This document shows, piece by piece, positions 1-11,001 of a DNA stretch of 32,046 nt (its first letter is position 1; every line of letters begins with the position of its first letter). Location: contig JAHEMI010000021.1 in assembly GCA_024643785.1 (NCBI GenBank), positions 1-32,046 on the forward strand. The letters are read 5' to 3'. The DNA comes from Burkholderiaceae bacterium (GTDB lineage: Bacteria > Pseudomonadota > Gammaproteobacteria > Burkholderiales > Burkholderiaceae_E). The position numbers and the translations under genes are program-made. The notes below the pieces were generated by a model that had not been told where the DNA came from, searched no databases, and saw only the letters and a list, made by a program, of their open reading frames with translations.

Positions 1-1008
1 ATCGAGCCGGCGGCATCCGAGCCCGAGGAAGTCGAGCTGGCTGCGCTGGTCGATGTGTTCGCGCGTCCCGCTCGCCTGTTCCTGCGCGACGGGGTTGGCG
101 TCAGCCTGCCCTACGAGAGCGCCCGGGCCGACGACGACCCGCCGGTCGATATCCACCCGCAACGGCGCGAGTTCAATCAGGCGTTGCAGGCGTTGCGCGC
201 TGGCGCGGATCCGGACCAGTTGGCGGCCAGCCTGGCCCAGCAGCCATCCTATCCGGCGGCAAGCCTGGGCAAGGCGCGGGCGCGGGAGGTGGTGCGCGAG
301 GCCGCCCGGCTGGCGGCCGACCTGGACCAGGTCGAGGCGGAACTGGAGTCTGCGACCAGGCAGCGCGAACGCCTCACGCTGCGTGTCGAGATCGACGGGG
401 TGATCATCAACGGCGAACTGGAGACGGTTGGCGCGGGCCAATTGCAGCTGATCGAGACCGCCTACGGCTACGGCGTTCGATCGGCGGCCGAGGCCTGGCT
501 GCGGCACCTCTTGTGGCAGTGCGCGCTCGAGCAGGGCCGTATTACCGTCGCCGGGCAGGCGCAAACCATGCTCGCATCGGGCAACGAATTGCGCCGCGTC
601 GTGCCGCCCGCTAGCGCCACCGATTCGATGCGTACCGTGCTCGCCGCCTGGCGCCAGGTGCGTCGCGAACCGCTGGCGCTGTTTCCCAGGACCACCTGGG
701 CTTATCTTGGCAAGGGCGGGGACGACAGGGGGTTCGGGCGGGCTACCGGGCAAGGTCCGGAGCCGCGCGACCAGGAAGCGGTCCAGGCCCATCGCAAGGC
801 AATGGGAGCGGCCCACGCCGCGCTCAATGGCGCCCCCGGCGGTGCCGTCAGCGCCGAGTGCGACGATCTCTGGATCGAAGCACTGTGGCGTGGGGCGCCG
901 CCGCCGCTCGAGGCGATCATCGCCGCCGGGTTGCCGCTCTACGGACCGCTCTTCGCGCGCCTGGAACTGCTGCCCGGCACGGACGGCAAGAAACGGAGGG
1001 CCAGGTGA
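1..1008 (+). CDS. recC: RecC, exodeoxyribonuclease V subunit gamma (3' part)
   Basis: The reading frame is open from base 1, so the gene begins upstream of the window; 335 C-terminal residues are visible. RecC is the non-catalytic scaffold of RecBCD: it splits the duplex, channels the strands and recognises Chi. Recognition rests on C-terminal blocks resembling those I recall from E. coli RecC: an AEAWLRHLLW segment (E. coli has a LWLEHLVY-type segment), an ECDDLWIEALWR block (E. coli GEGDDIWYQRLWR) and a closing LPLYGPLFARLE stretch. Immediate linkage to recB and recD supports the call. The stop TGA overlaps the recB GTG start by four bases (GTGA, 1005-1008), which suggests translational coupling. 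The N-terminal helicase-like domains lie outside the window and cannot be assessed. Confidence 0.9.
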   Translation: MEPAASEPEEVELAALVDVFARPARLFLRDGVGVSLPYESARADDDPPVDIHPQRREFNQALQALRAGADPDQLAASLAQQPSYPAASLGKARAREVVREAARLAADLDQVEAELESATRQRERLTLRVEIDGVIINGELETVGAGQLQLIETAYGYGVRSAAEAWLRHLLWQCALEQGRITVAGQAQTMLASGNELRRVVPPASATDSMRTVLAAWRQVRREPLALFPRTTWAYLGKGGDDRGFGRATGQGPEPRDQEAVQAHRKAMGAAHAALNGAPGGAVSAECDDLWIEALWRGAPPPLEAIIAAGLPLYGPLFARLELLPGTDGKKRRAR

Positions 1009-4000
1009 ATCCCGCCGCTGCCCCCGCGCATCCCGCCCTCGATCCGGAGATTCTGTCCGGCTTTCACCTGATCGAGGCCGACGCCGGGACCGGCAAGACC
1101 TGGACGCTGGTCGGCCTGGTAGTGCGTGCGCTGGTCGAGCGCGGGCTGGGAATCGAGCAGATCCTGATGGTTACTTTCACCCGCGCCGCGGCCGCCGAAT
1201 TGCGCGGCCGGGTCAGGGAGCGCATCGACCTGATCCTGCGTGCCTGCGGGGGGTACCCGGCAGCGGTGCCGGAAGATCCGGTGGCCGCGCTGCTGCTTGC
1301 CAGTCATGAACCAGCCGCGGTGGAACGCTGCCTGCGCCTGGCACTGACGCGCATCGACGAGGCGCCGATCGACACCATTCATGGGTTGTGCCAGCGGGTG
1401 ATTCGCGAGCACGCGTTGAGCGTCGGCACCCCGGCCAGATTCGAGATCGACCAGTGGGGCGAGCGGCTGCTGCGCAGCGAACTGACTCGCTGGTGGAGCG
1501 CGACGATGGCGCAGGCGCCGCTCGAGCTGGTGCAGCTGCTCGGCGCGCGCGGCGGCCCGACCCTGGAAGGGGTGACCGGCTTGCTCGGTCCGCTGCTGGC
1601 CCAGCCCGACCTGGAACTGCGCCCCGACGGCTTCGAATGGCGGCGGCTGGCCGACGAAGTGCGCGTCCAGCGCGCCGCACTGCTCGCGGCTTACCAGGCC
1701 GAGGCCGACGGGTTTGCCGCCTGGTGCCTGGGCAGCGAGGAACTCAATCACCGCAGCTACACCAAGGCCACCGTGCCGAAGTGGCTCGAACAGGTCAGGA
1801 GACTCGCCGCGGAACTGCCCGAGAGCGTCGCCGATGTCGACGCCACGGCGTTCGAGCGTCTGAGCCGGGAAGGTTTCAGTTCCGACCCGGCACCCGCCGG
1901 ACTCGACGCCTTCACGTTGCCGGTCCGGCTCTCGGAACTGCTGGCGACGCTGCGCCGGCGCCAGCTGGTCACTGCCGCCATCTGCCATGAGTTGCGCGCG
2001 CCGTTCGCCGCGCGCCTGCGCGAGCGCCGTGAACTGGCCGAGACGCTCACCTTCGACGACCTGTTGCGCATCACCCGCGATGCCCTGGTCGACCCGGTGC
2101 TGGGCCCCGGTCTGGCAGCGCGACTGCGGCACCGTTACCCGCTGGCGCTGATCGACGAGTGCCAGGATACCGACCCCCTGCAATGGCAGATATTCGGCGC
2201 GATCTATCCCCGCGCCAGCGCCGCTGATGGGGACGGCGAGGGGCCGGCGCTGGTGATGGTGGGCGACCCCAAGCAGGCGATCTACGGTTTTCGCAACGCC
2301 GACGTCTACGCCTACTTCGCCGCCCGCTCGGGAGCGCGTCTGCATCGCATCGCCGAGAACCGGCGCTCCAGCGCCGCGTTGCTCGCGGCCATCGGTGCGC
2401 TGTTCGACTGCCCGGCGCCTTTTCGGATTGACGAGATCGAGATGCCCCGGCCGCAGTTCGGAGCGCGGCCACGTCCCGAACTGCTGGCACCAGGTGGCGC
2501 GGCGGTGCGCGCCGACTTCAACTGGGTCGCGCTCACCGAGCCTGGCGAGGGAAAGATCAACAAGGACGAGGCTCGGGGGCGCGCGGCGCAGGCTTGTGCC
2601 GCCGAAATCGCCCGACTGCTGGGAGAACCACGGACGCTGGTCCGGTGGCCGGCCGACACCGCGGGCGGCGAGATCGGGCAAGTGCAGGGCAGCGAGCCCC
2701 GTGAACTGCCGCTGCAGCCGCGCGACATCGCGGTGCTGGTGGGCACTGCCCATGAGGCCGCGGTCATCAAGGAGGCGCTCGCCCGGCGTGCAGTGGGCGC
2801 GGCGGAGATCAGCCGCCAGAGCGTGTTCGCGAGCCGCGAAGCGCGCGAACTCGGCCGCATCGTCGCCGCGGTGACCAGCCCTTCGTCCAGTTCCACCCTG
2901 CGCGGGGCGCTGGTCACCGGCCTGGTCGGCTGGAGTGCGGAGCGGCTGCGGCAGGCGGAAGGCGACGACCTGGCCTGGGCGCGGGTGGTCGGCGCCTTCG
3001 AGACCTGCGCCCGAACGTGGCCGCGGCGCGGCGCCCAGGCGGCCCTGCGCACGTTGTTGCTCGGCGACCTCGCCAGCGCCGGCCGGGTTGCCGCCAGCGT
3101 CGGCGGCGAGCGCTCCCTGACCAATCTCGCCCATTTGCTGGACCTGATGAGCGACGCGCCGGGCACTGCCGGCTCGCCCGCGGCCGCGCTCGCCTGGCTC
3201 GACGACGCGCGCGCCGCCGGTGAGGGCGGCGAGGCCCACGAGTTGCGGCTCGAGAGCGACGCCAACCTGGTCCAGGTAGTCACCATCCACAAGAGCAAGG
3301 GACTCGAGTTCCCGGTCGTCTTCGTGCCGTTTGCGTGGTCGCAGAGCGAGCCGCGCAAGGAAGCCGGAGCGCTCAAGCTGCTGCGTTACCACGAGAGCAT
3401 CGGCGAGCGGTGGCTGGCAGTTCGCGAACTCGATCACGGCGGCCCGGATTCCGTGGCAGCGCAGGCGGACCGCCGCGAACAGGCCTCGGAAGCGCTGCGC
3501 CTGCTCTACGTCGCGCTGACCCGCGCCCAGGTGCGCCTCTACCTGTTCTGGGGCGAGGTCGCGCGCGCGGACGGGAGCGCGCTGGGCTGGTTGCTGCGCG
3601 AAAGCGCTGAACCTGACGAAGCCGCCGCTGCCGCCGATAAGGTGGGCGGTGATGCTGCAGCGCTGGCCGCCCACGTGGCCCGCGCCGGTGGCGGCGCGCG
3701 CCAGCTCGAGCATCAGGAACTGCTTGGTGGACCCGCGGGGCCGGGGGCGGGTACTGGCGCGTTGCCGGCGCTGGCAGCGCGGACGTTTGGCGCGCAACTG
3801 AGCGCCGGCTGGGTGCGCCGCAGCTTCACCCAACTGGCGCGCAGCTCGGCCGCTGAGGCGCACTCCCGTCCCGACCACGACGAGGCGGTGACTACGGCTG
3901 ATCCCGCAGTTCCTGACGAGGTGCCGTCCCCGCCGTCCGGCCCGGCCGGCGAGCGTCTGCGCTTCTCGTTCGTGCGTGGCGCGCACGCCGGTCACTGCCT

Positions 4001-4679
4001 GCACGCTCTGCTCGAAGCGACCGATTTCAGTGCCGGGGTCGACGCCGGCGAGGCCCGGCGGCACCTCGAACGCAATGCCATCGCCGCCGATGCGCCCGCA
4101 CTGGCGCGCTGGCTCGACGAGGTTCTGGCCACGCCGCTCGATGACGGTCGTGGCGGCCAGCTCGATCTGCGTACGCTTGGCGCTGGTGAGCGCATCGTCG
4201 AGTTGCCGTTCCTGTTGCCGGTCAGCTCCGCGGTCGATGACCAAATCTTCGCCGCGATCGCCGCGCACTATCCGCTCGACCTGCAGCGCGGCCGGGCTGC
4301 CTGGAGCGGGTTTCTCAACGGTTTCATCGATCTCGTCTACCGCCACGACGGGCGCTACTACCTGCTGGACTGGAAGAGCAACTGGTTGGGCGAGGATTTC
4401 GCCGCCTATTGCCCCCAGGCCCTGGATGGGGCGATTCGCCACGGCTCCTACGCGCTGCAGTTCTGCCTCTACGCCGTGGCGCTGCACCGGCTGCTGGGCC
4501 GCAGGGTGGTCGGCTACCGCTTCGAGGAACACTTCGGCGGCGTCCATTACGCCTTCCTGCGCGGCATGGCCGCGGGGGCGCGCGGCCCCGGCGGCAGCCA
4601 GTACGGGGTCTATTTCACGTGTCCGCCGCGCGCGCTGATCGAGCGCATCGATCACCTCCTGGCCGGGAGTCCGCAATGA
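1005..4679 (+). CDS. recB: RecB, exodeoxyribonuclease V subunit beta (helicase-nuclease)
   Basis: The protein is 1224 aa from the GTG at 1005; E. coli RecB is 1180 aa. It is the 3'-5' SF1 helicase and the only nuclease of RecBCD. Visible helicase motifs are Walker A ADAGTGKT (about residues 25-32), the motif II box DECQDTDP from D384, GDPKQAIYGFRNAD, TIHKSKGLEFPVV and LLYVALTRAQ. The C-terminal nuclease domain is intact: GFIDLV with D1109, then LDWKSNWLGED with D1122 and K1124. This is the same spacing as the E. coli catalytic D1067/D1080/K1082, followed by the conserved Q-x3-L-x3-LHR region and EEHFGGVHYAFLRG. The frame stays open upstream to 858, but that part lies over recC; the GTG overlapping the recC stop is the natural start. 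A low-conservation Ala/Glu-rich linker lies around residues 865-990. Confidence 0.97.
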   Translation: MNPAAAPAHPALDPEILSGFHLIEADAGTGKTWTLVGLVVRALVERGLGIEQILMVTFTRAAAAELRGRVRERIDLILRACGGYPAAVPEDPVAALLLASHEPAAVERCLRLALTRIDEAPIDTIHGLCQRVIREHALSVGTPARFEIDQWGERLLRSELTRWWSATMAQAPLELVQLLGARGGPTLEGVTGLLGPLLAQPDLELRPDGFEWRRLADEVRVQRAALLAAYQAEADGFAAWCLGSEELNHRSYTKATVPKWLEQVRRLAAELPESVADVDATAFERLSREGFSSDPAPAGLDAFTLPVRLSELLATLRRRQLVTAAICHELRAPFAARLRERRELAETLTFDDLLRITRDALVDPVLGPGLAARLRHRYPLALIDECQDTDPLQWQIFGAIYPRASAADGDGEGPALVMVGDPKQAIYGFRNADVYAYFAARSGARLHRIAENRRSSAALLAAIGALFDCPAPFRIDEIEMPRPQFGARPRPELLAPGGAAVRADFNWVALTEPGEGKINKDEARGRAAQACAAEIARLLGEPRTLVRWPADTAGGEIGQVQGSEPRELPLQPRDIAVLVGTAHEAAVIKEALARRAVGAAEISRQSVFASREARELGRIVAAVTSPSSSSTLRGALVTGLVGWSAERLRQAEGDDLAWARVVGAFETCARTWPRRGAQAALRTLLLGDLASAGRVAASVGGERSLTNLAHLLDLMSDAPGTAGSPAAALAWLDDARAAGEGGEAHELRLESDANLVQVVTIHKSKGLEFPVVFVPFAWSQSEPRKEAGALKLLRYHESIGERWLAVRELDHGGPDSVAAQADRREQASEALRLLYVALTRAQVRLYLFWGEVARADGSALGWLLRESAEPDEAAAAADKVGGDAAALAAHVARAGGGARQLEHQELLGGPAGPGAGTGALPALAARTFGAQLSAGWVRRSFTQLARSSAAEAHSRPDHDEAVTTADPAVPDEVPSPPSGPAGERLRFSFVRGAHAGHCLHALLEATDFSAGVDAGEARRHLERNAIAADAPALARWLDEVLATPLDDGRGGQLDLRTLGAGERIVELPFLLPVSSAVDDQIFAAIAAHYPLDLQRGRAAWSGFLNGFIDLVYRHDGRYYLLDWKSNWLGEDFAAYCPQALDGAIRHGSYALQFCLYAVALHRLLGRRVVGYRFEEHFGGVHYAFLRGMAAGARGPGGSQYGVYFTCPPRALIERIDHLLAGSPQ

Positions 4680-6412
4680 GCGCGCTCAGGGGTTTCGGTG
4701 ACGTTGCGGTGGCGGCGCGCGAACTGGTCGCGCGACGCTTTGCCAGCGCTGCCGGGCGGCTGCACCACCTCGGCGGCGGTGATCCGGCGACGCGCGCCGC
4801 GGTCGAGTCGTGCGCGGCGCGCTGCTGGCGCTCGGCGCAGGAACACGGCCACAGTTGCATCGCGCTCGGCCCTGATGAACTCGCGGCGCTCGCAGCCAGT
4901 CCGGCGGTGGCGCCGGCGGCGGGCGCCATGGCTGCCGCGGGTTCCGCGCAACGGCGCGACGCCGCTCTGGTGCTCGAAGCCGATCACCTTTTCCTGGAAC
5001 GCCTCTGGCGTGCCGAGTGGCAGCTAGCGAGGCGGCTGCTGGAACTCGCCGCTCCGGCACCCCTGGCGCCGGCCGCGGATGTTGCTGCCATGGTCGCGAC
5101 CGTCTTTGGTGGCGCTGACCCGGACGACGCCCAGCAGCGCGCCGTCACCGTGGCGTTGTCACGGCGCCTGAGCGTGATATCCGGTGGCCCGGGTACCGGC
5201 AAGACCACGACCCTGGCGCGGCTGATCGCCGCCTACTCCCGGCTGAAGCCGGAGGCGCGCATTGCGCTCGCTGCGCCGACCGGCAAGGCGGCGGCGCGGG
5301 TGAGCGAAGCGCTGCACGCGCAACTGCTCGAACTGGCCGCAGCCGATCGCCCGGCGAGCGCCGTGCTGCCCGGGGCAATGACCCTGCACCGGCTGCTGGG
5401 CATTCGCGGCACGGGATCGCGCCCGGCTTTCGGCGCAACCCGGCCGCTGCCCTTCGATCTGATCGTGGTCGACGAGGCCTCGATGGTCGATCTCGAACTG
5501 GCCAGCGCGCTGGTCGCGGCGCTGGGCGGGAATGCGCGCCTGGTGCTCGCGGGCGATCGCGACCAGCTGGCCTCGGTCGAAGCCGGAGCGGTGTTTGCCG
5601 CGCTCTGTGCCGCCCGTGACCCGCGATTGAGCGAGGGCGTGGTAACGCTGGAGCGCAATTATCGCCAGCGCGAGACGCCGGAGATCGTCGCCTGGGCGCA
5701 GGCGGCACGCACCGGAACGATCGCCGACATTGGCTCCGGGCAAGGCGGGGTGCGGCTGCAACGGCTCGCTGGCGCTGGCGGCGGCGAGCAGGCGACGCTG
5801 GCCAGGTCGGTGCTGGCAGGCTACGCCCCGGCGCTCGAGTTGCTCGCTGACGCGGGCGCAGGAGCCGAAGTGGCGCCCGAACTGCTTCGCCGGCTGTCAG
5901 GCTACCGGGTGCTGTGCGCGTTGCGCCGCGGTCCGCTCGGCGTGGCGGCGCTCAACCGGGTGGTGGCGGCAGCGGCGCGGGCCGCGGTCGGCGCCGATCC
6001 CGACGCCACCTGGTATCCCGGTCGCTTCGTGATCGTCAGCCGCAATACCCGGGAACTCGGGCTGTTCAACGGCGACACCGGGGTGTGCCTGAGGCGCGAC
6101 GGAGCGCTGGCGGTGGCATTCCCGCTCGCCGACCGCCTGCACTGGGTCGGGGTGGCGCAGATGCCGGCGTGCGCGGACGCCTTCGCGCTGACGGTGCACC
6201 AGTCGCAGGGCTCGGAGTTCGACCAGGTTGCCCTGGTCGCCGCGCCAGCCGGGCATCGGCTCGCGACCCGCGAACTGATCTATACCGGGATCACGCGCGC
6301 CCGGCTGGGCCTCGAAATCTTTGCTGCCGAGGGCGCGCTGGCGGCAGCCGCCGCTCGCGTGACCGAGCGCACCGGCCTGCTGGGATGGCGCCTGGCGGAG
6401 GGCGCCCGCTGA
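4676..6412 (+). CDS. recD: RecD, exodeoxyribonuclease V subunit alpha (5'-3' helicase)
   Basis: The protein is 578 aa; E. coli RecD is 608. It is the fast 5'-3' SF1B motor of RecBCD. Visible motifs are Walker A GGPGTGKT (residues 170-177), APTGKAAARVSEAL (motif Ia), the motif II box DEAS (266-269), LAGDRDQLASVEAG, the ERNYRQ motif, the C-terminal VHQSQGSEFDQV from V507, and YTGITRAR. The N-terminal ~150 residues are the variable domain that contacts RecB/RecC. The ATG overlaps the recB stop in an ATGA, so recC, recB and recD read as one translationally coupled operon in the order C-B-D. I see no ptrA gene between recC and recB, unlike E. coli. The gene converges on uup with a 19-base gap. Confidence 0.97.
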   Translation: MSALRGFGDVAVAARELVARRFASAAGRLHHLGGGDPATRAAVESCAARCWRSAQEHGHSCIALGPDELAALAASPAVAPAAGAMAAAGSAQRRDAALVLEADHLFLERLWRAEWQLARRLLELAAPAPLAPAADVAAMVATVFGGADPDDAQQRAVTVALSRRLSVISGGPGTGKTTTLARLIAAYSRLKPEARIALAAPTGKAAARVSEALHAQLLELAAADRPASAVLPGAMTLHRLLGIRGTGSRPAFGATRPLPFDLIVVDEASMVDLELASALVAALGGNARLVLAGDRDQLASVEAGAVFAALCAARDPRLSEGVVTLERNYRQRETPEIVAWAQAARTGTIADIGSGQGGVRLQRLAGAGGGEQATLARSVLAGYAPALELLADAGAGAEVAPELLRRLSGYRVLCALRRGPLGVAALNRVVAAAARAAVGADPDATWYPGRFVIVSRNTRELGLFNGDTGVCLRRDGALAVAFPLADRLHWVGVAQMPACADAFALTVHQSQGSEFDQVALVAAPAGHRLATRELIYTGITRARLGLEIFAAEGALAAAAARVTERTGLLGWRLAEGAR

Positions 6413-6426
6413 GGCGCCGCGGCGCC
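6413..6426. terminator. Short GC hairpin between convergent recD and uup
   Basis: GGCGC-CGCG-GCGCC forms a 5-bp perfect stem with a 4-base loop. It fills most of the gap between two convergent stop codons. There is no T-run on either side, so it is at best a weak bidirectional terminator or a barrier to readthrough. The call rests on position and symmetry only. Confidence 0.3.
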
Positions 6427-6431
6427 AGCCA

Positions 6432-8351
<1,920 letters not shown>

Positions 8352-8355
8352 GCGA

Positions 8356-9336
8356 TCAGGATATAGCTTGTGGGGCCGGGCCGTTGGTTGCGGCGATGGC
8401 GTCGAGTGCCTTGCAGATTTCCTGGTGGACGGCCGGCGCGTAGACCAGTTCGACGTGGCCCAGTCCGGCGAAAGCGATGTTATGCGCGCCGGGCAGACTC
8501 TGCGGTTGCGCCGGCACGACGATATTGTCCTGGCGGGTAATTATCACTGTGGCATTGCGATAGCCCTGTGCCGGCTCGGCCGCCGCCAGTTCGCGCAGCC
8601 AGGCGCTGTCGGGGCACATCTGGCTGGCGTTGCGACCGATCGCGTGGCGGGCGCGCAGCGTGCCGCGGTGCGGTGAACCGAGGGTCACCAGTCCCGCCAC
8701 CCGGTCGGCGCCGATCCGGCGCAGCGTGGCCCGAGCCGCCAGCCCGCCCATGCTGTGACCAACGAGCGCCACCCGGTCTGCCCCGCTGTGTGCCAGCAGC
8801 TGATCGATCGCGGCCTCGAGCAGCGGCGCGTAGTCGTCGATCGAGCCGAACACCGGTTCGAGATTTACCGAACCCACCGGATGGCCGCGAGCTGCCAGGA
8901 GGGTGGCCAGCGGTCGCCACAGCGCGCGGTTGCAGAAGTAGCCGTGCACCAGCAGCACCGGGACCCGCCGCGCGACCGTGGCAGTCGGCAACTCGCGGTC
9001 GCCGAACCAGACCTGGGAGTGGAAGAAGGCCCGCAGCGAGGCCGCGACCTCACCCAGCCAGGCGCGCAGCACCGGGTGGTCTTCCCAGCCCGCCGGCGCT
9101 GGCATCACGCTCGTGCCGGCGTCGTCGCCAGGCCCCTCCGGCCGTGCCCGGGCGACCGCGGCGGCAAAGAGGAATTGCCAGCCCAGCACCATGGTATGCG
9201 CGAGCAGCAGCACCGCGACCCCGGCCAGCGCCGCCCACGGCGCCGGCCAGTTGCACCAGGTCGACAACGCCGCGGCGATCAGGGCTGCCCACACGAGCGC
9301 GAGCAGCAACAGCGACTTCAGGATGCGAGCTTGCAT
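8356..9336 (-). CDS. Membrane-anchored alpha/beta-hydrolase, lipase-like
   Basis: The protein is 326 aa from the ATG at 9336; the frame extends further upstream, but there it overlaps the GMC gene and reads as out-of-frame composition. Two hydrophobic segments (about residues 7-25 and 34-60) suggest an N-terminal membrane anchor. An alpha/beta-hydrolase domain follows: the VLLVHGYFCN oxyanion region (127-136), the nucleophile elbow GHSMGG with S195, a probable catalytic acid D270 (TRQDNIV) and H294 (GLGHVEL). Overall it resembles the triacylglycerol-lipase/esterase group; the substrate is unknown. It lies 17 bases after the GMC oxidoreductase and just before uup. The start is moderately uncertain because no clear ribosome binding site precedes it. 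Confidence 0.82.
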   Translation of the reverse strand: MQARILKSLLLLALVWAALIAAALSTWCNWPAPWAALAGVAVLLLAHTMVLGWQFLFAAAVARARPEGPGDDAGTSVMPAPAGWEDHPVLRAWLGEVAASLRAFFHSQVWFGDRELPTATVARRVPVLLVHGYFCNRALWRPLATLLAARGHPVGSVNLEPVFGSIDDYAPLLEAAIDQLLAHSGADRVALVGHSMGGLAARATLRRIGADRVAGLVTLGSPHRGTLRARHAIGRNASQMCPDSAWLRELAAAEPAQGYRNATVIITRQDNIVVPAQPQSLPGAHNIAFAGLGHVELVYAPAVHQEICKALDAIAATNGPAPQAIS

Positions 9337-9353
9337 CGTCGGCGGGCAGGTGC

Positions 9354-10970
9354 TCAGGCGAGCGGGACCGGCGCCCGGCCGGTCAGTTGCTGCGCCAGCC
9401 CGGCGCTGGCCCGAGCGCAGAGCGCGAAGATCGTCAACTGCGGATTGGTGCCGAGCGACGTCGGAAAGATCGAGGCATCGTGGATCGAGACGTTGTCGAG
9501 GTGGTAGTGGCGGGCATCGGGACCGACCAGGCCGGTGCGTTCGTCGGCCGAGAGCGGGCAGCCGCCCATCACATGTGCCGACACTACCCGGGTCAGGTGC
9601 GGCTTCATCGGCAGCGCCATGATCGCCGCCTTGGTCAGGGCCCACGAACTGTAGCCGGTCGCCATTTCATGGATCGGATAGACCGTATGGGCGCCGGCGG
9701 CGAACTGGATTTCGGCCATCGACAGCAGCGCGCGCCGTGCTCCTTCGAACAGGAAGTCGCTGAGCGGGTAGTCCAGCACGGGGCTGCCATCGTCGCGCAG
9801 AGCGACCGTGCCGCCCGGGGATTCCGGGTGAAAACCGTCGCGCAACAGCGCGATCAGCGCATTGGTGTGGGTGAAATTGCTCATCCGCTCAGCGTGCTCG
9901 CGGCCGAATCCCGGCAAGGTGGTGGCGGTGAGCACCGGGTGCAACGGGGGTACCTCGAGCTTGTAGCCCACCGGTCCGTCGATCGGTCCGCGCTCGAGGA
10001 AATGATCGCTGTAGTAGACCTGCGGCGCGCCCTGGTGGCCATCGACGCGTTGCGCGAAGACCGCCGCCGAGACCACCGTCGGATGCAGGAAGGTGCGCCG
10101 GCCGGTGAGACCGTGCGGGTCCGGTGCCTGCGAGCGCAGCAGCAGCGCCGGCGTGTTGATCGCGCCGCCCGAGAGCACGAAATGGCGTGCGCTCACCACC
10201 GAGCGGCGCCCTCCGGGGCGCAGGCCGCTGTCATCGAGCCAGTCGATCTCGAGCGCCTGGGCCTTGGCCCCGGCCATCACCAGCCTGGTGGCCCGCGCCC
10301 TGGTGAGCAGCGTGGCGCCGTTTTCGAGGGCTTCGGGAATAGCGGTGTCGAGCATCGCCGCCTTGCGGTTGGCCGGGCAACCCATCCCGCAGTAACCCAG
10401 GTCGAGGCACTGGCGCACGTTGCGCGGCACGGCGCCGACTGCGATCCCCAGGCGCTGCCCGCCGCGCAGCAGAATGTCATTGTTCTCGTTGGCCGGCATC
10501 ATCCACGGCCCGACCGAGAGGTAGCGTTCGAGCTGTCCGAACCAGGGCGCAAGCTGCTCGACGCCGAAACTCTCCAGCCCGAATTGCCGCTGCCAGTACT
10601 CGAGGGTCGCGCTCGGGGTGCGGAACGACGAAGTCCAGTTGACCGTGGTCGTACCGCCGACGCAACGCCCCTGCAGGATGTTGATCGCCTTGTCCTTGGT
10701 CTTGCGGGCGGCGGATTCCTGGTAGAGCTGCGGGTAGGCCTGCGACTCGAGCATGTTGAAATCTTGCGAGCTGCGCAGCGGCCCTTCCTCGATGATCACG
10801 ACGCGCAGGCCGCTCCCGGCCAGCACCGCGGCGCTGATGGCGCCGCCGGCGCCGCTGCCGACGATCGCGACGTCGCATTCGATGCGCTCCGGCAGCTCGC
10901 TGGCGCCGGCGTCGGTTACCAGCCAGCCGCGCGCCAGTCCCGCCACCACCGGATCCGGATAGTCACTCAT
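9354..10970 (-). CDS. GMC-family FAD-dependent oxidoreductase
   Basis: The protein is 538 aa, an alcohol/sugar/sterol-type flavoprotein. The N-terminal FAD fold has IVGSGAGG (G38-G43) and a distal acidic pair (EEG, 61-63). GMC signature 1 is GRCVGGTTTVNW (101-112) and signature 2 is SGGAINTPALLL (268-278). The C-terminal block has the likely catalytic H466 (SAHVMGGCP), then DASIFPTSLGTNPQLT with N509. A three-cysteine motif, C188-x5-C194-x3-C198 (LGYCGMGCPANRK), resembles the Cys segment of long-chain alcohol oxidases and cholesterol-oxidase-like GMC proteins. No signal peptide is visible. The gene directly before it encodes a small Tat-signal protein, which may carry it across the membrane. 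The substrate cannot be named from sequence. Confidence 0.9.
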   Translation of the reverse strand: MSDYPDPVVAGLARGWLVTDAGASELPERIECDVAIVGSGAGGAISAAVLAGSGLRVVIIEEGPLRSSQDFNMLESQAYPQLYQESAARKTKDKAINILQGRCVGGTTTVNWTSSFRTPSATLEYWQRQFGLESFGVEQLAPWFGQLERYLSVGPWMMPANENNDILLRGGQRLGIAVGAVPRNVRQCLDLGYCGMGCPANRKAAMLDTAIPEALENGATLLTRARATRLVMAGAKAQALEIDWLDDSGLRPGGRRSVVSARHFVLSGGAINTPALLLRSQAPDPHGLTGRRTFLHPTVVSAAVFAQRVDGHQGAPQVYYSDHFLERGPIDGPVGYKLEVPPLHPVLTATTLPGFGREHAERMSNFTHTNALIALLRDGFHPESPGGTVALRDDGSPVLDYPLSDFLFEGARRALLSMAEIQFAAGAHTVYPIHEMATGYSSWALTKAAIMALPMKPHLTRVVSAHVMGGCPLSADERTGLVGPDARHYHLDNVSIHDASIFPTSLGTNPQLTIFALCARASAGLAQQLTGRAPVPLA

Positions 10971-11001
10971 TGCCAGCCCCTGCTTGCGGTTCGTCTTGGG
11001 C

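Noticed and set aside
939-4676. A 1245-codon open frame antisense to recB
   Set aside because: It is a by-product of strong GC bias at codon third positions; its translation is rich in Arg, Gln, Gly and Ala with no recognisable domain, and recB is fully conserved on the other strand.
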